A stretch of 64,000 nucleotides of DNA, taken from NCBI GenBank assembly GCA_047608975.1, contig JBLFYM010000005.1, positions 1 through 64,000 of the forward strand, read 5' to 3'. Below are positions 61,159 to 64,000 of the stretch, one piece after another. The notes beneath the pieces are model-generated. The model searched no databases, had not been told where the DNA came from, and saw only the letters and a program-made list of their open reading frames with translations. The stretch's first letter is position 1. Each line of letters opens with the position of its first letter. The DNA comes from GCA-2715965 sp047608975. GTDB lineage: Bacteria > Verrucomicrobiota > Verrucomicrobiia > Limisphaerales > JAYPXF01. The translations under genes were made by a program, and so were the position numbers.

Positions 61159-61317
61159 ACTCCCGTTGGTTTCGGAATTACTCAACGCGGATTTATTGAT
61201 TGTTTTATTTTTCACAGAAAGACGTCAGGCAGGTTTTCGGTGAGGCGCCGGGAATTGTCTGGTTTTGTCATGATTAAACCAGTCCGGATTGACATACCGG
61301 ACGAGCAACAAGCGCAT

Positions 61318-64000
<2,683 letters not shown>

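Noticed and set aside
61288..61293. Perfect -35 TTGACA before rpoB
   Set aside because: At 17 bp the hexamer is GCGCAT, a poor -10; without a partner box I do not call a promoter.
61270..61317. Upstream ATG for rpoB adding 16 residues
   Set aside because: The extension is hydrophilic and not part of the conserved RpoB start; the downstream ATG gives the expected N-terminus. Kept only as an alternative.

Overview
The window looks like chromosomal DNA of a Verrucomicrobiota bacterium. This is inferred from gene content and protein style, not from a search: two secreted formylglycine sulfatases, a DUF1080 protein, a secreted PQQ-type beta-propeller, a GldA/GldF/GldG-like ABC operon with a DUF4340 gene, a Tat-type GDSL hydrolase, class II ribonucleotide reductase, and an EF-Tu with an unusual switch I. 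G+C is high, Shine-Dalgarno sequences are scarce, and many -10 boxes sit only 6-13 nt before the start codon.

Layout. 1-337 is the 5' end of nrdJ (minus strand), preceded by a putative tandem NrdR operator and two DnaA-box matches. 1107-9320 is a minus-strand block: SDR, RidA, sulfatase, then the overlapping ABC/GldG/DUF4340 operon. 9884-23526 is plus strand: a small basic protein, a Ski2-like helicase with a DUF3516-like C-terminus, pbpC, a TIR-ATPase followed by a paralogous ATPase-TM-WD40 giant, and a three-gene Gfo/Idh - HpaI aldolase - SDR group. 23777-33235 holds priA (with a large insertion), an ABC exporter pair, an exopolysaccharide initiating sugar transferase, a GDSL hydrolase and a second sulfatase. 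A 164-bp MITE-like element follows at 33248-33411. 33422-44264 is mostly minus strand: hscB and an iscA-type gene, an EEP hydrolase, a cysteine-desulfurase-like protein without its PLP lysine, small secreted or membrane proteins, a sodium/solute symporter with a 53-residue partner, a UvrD-type helicase, an HAD phosphatase fragment and a membrane protein; a PQQ propeller gene runs the other way at 34572-35861. 44588-48012 is purS-purQ-purL. 48161-50250 is an aminotransferase and an alpha/beta hydrolase. 50749-55341 holds DUF1080, a membrane protein, hemW, a small unknown, a TIGR01777 epimerase and an esterase. A frameshifted polysaccharide-export pseudogene lies at 55449-56115. The right end is the conserved tRNA-Thr - tuf - tRNA-Trp - tRNA-Ser - secE - nusG - rplK - rplA - rplJ - rplL - rpoB block, with rpoB running off the end.

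How the parts fit. Housekeeping functions (dNTP synthesis, purine synthesis, Fe-S assembly, replication restart, translation and transcription) are interleaved with secreted hydrolytic and sugar-acid metabolism genes typical of polysaccharide-degrading Verrucomicrobiota. The best candidate for an undescribed system is the adjacent TIR-ATPase / ATPase-TM-WD40 pair at 15374-20741, whose ATPase domains are clearly related to each other. The second broad signal is the apparently widespread use of leaderless or very short leader mRNAs. No CRISPR array, complete insertion sequence, phage or rRNA gene was seen.
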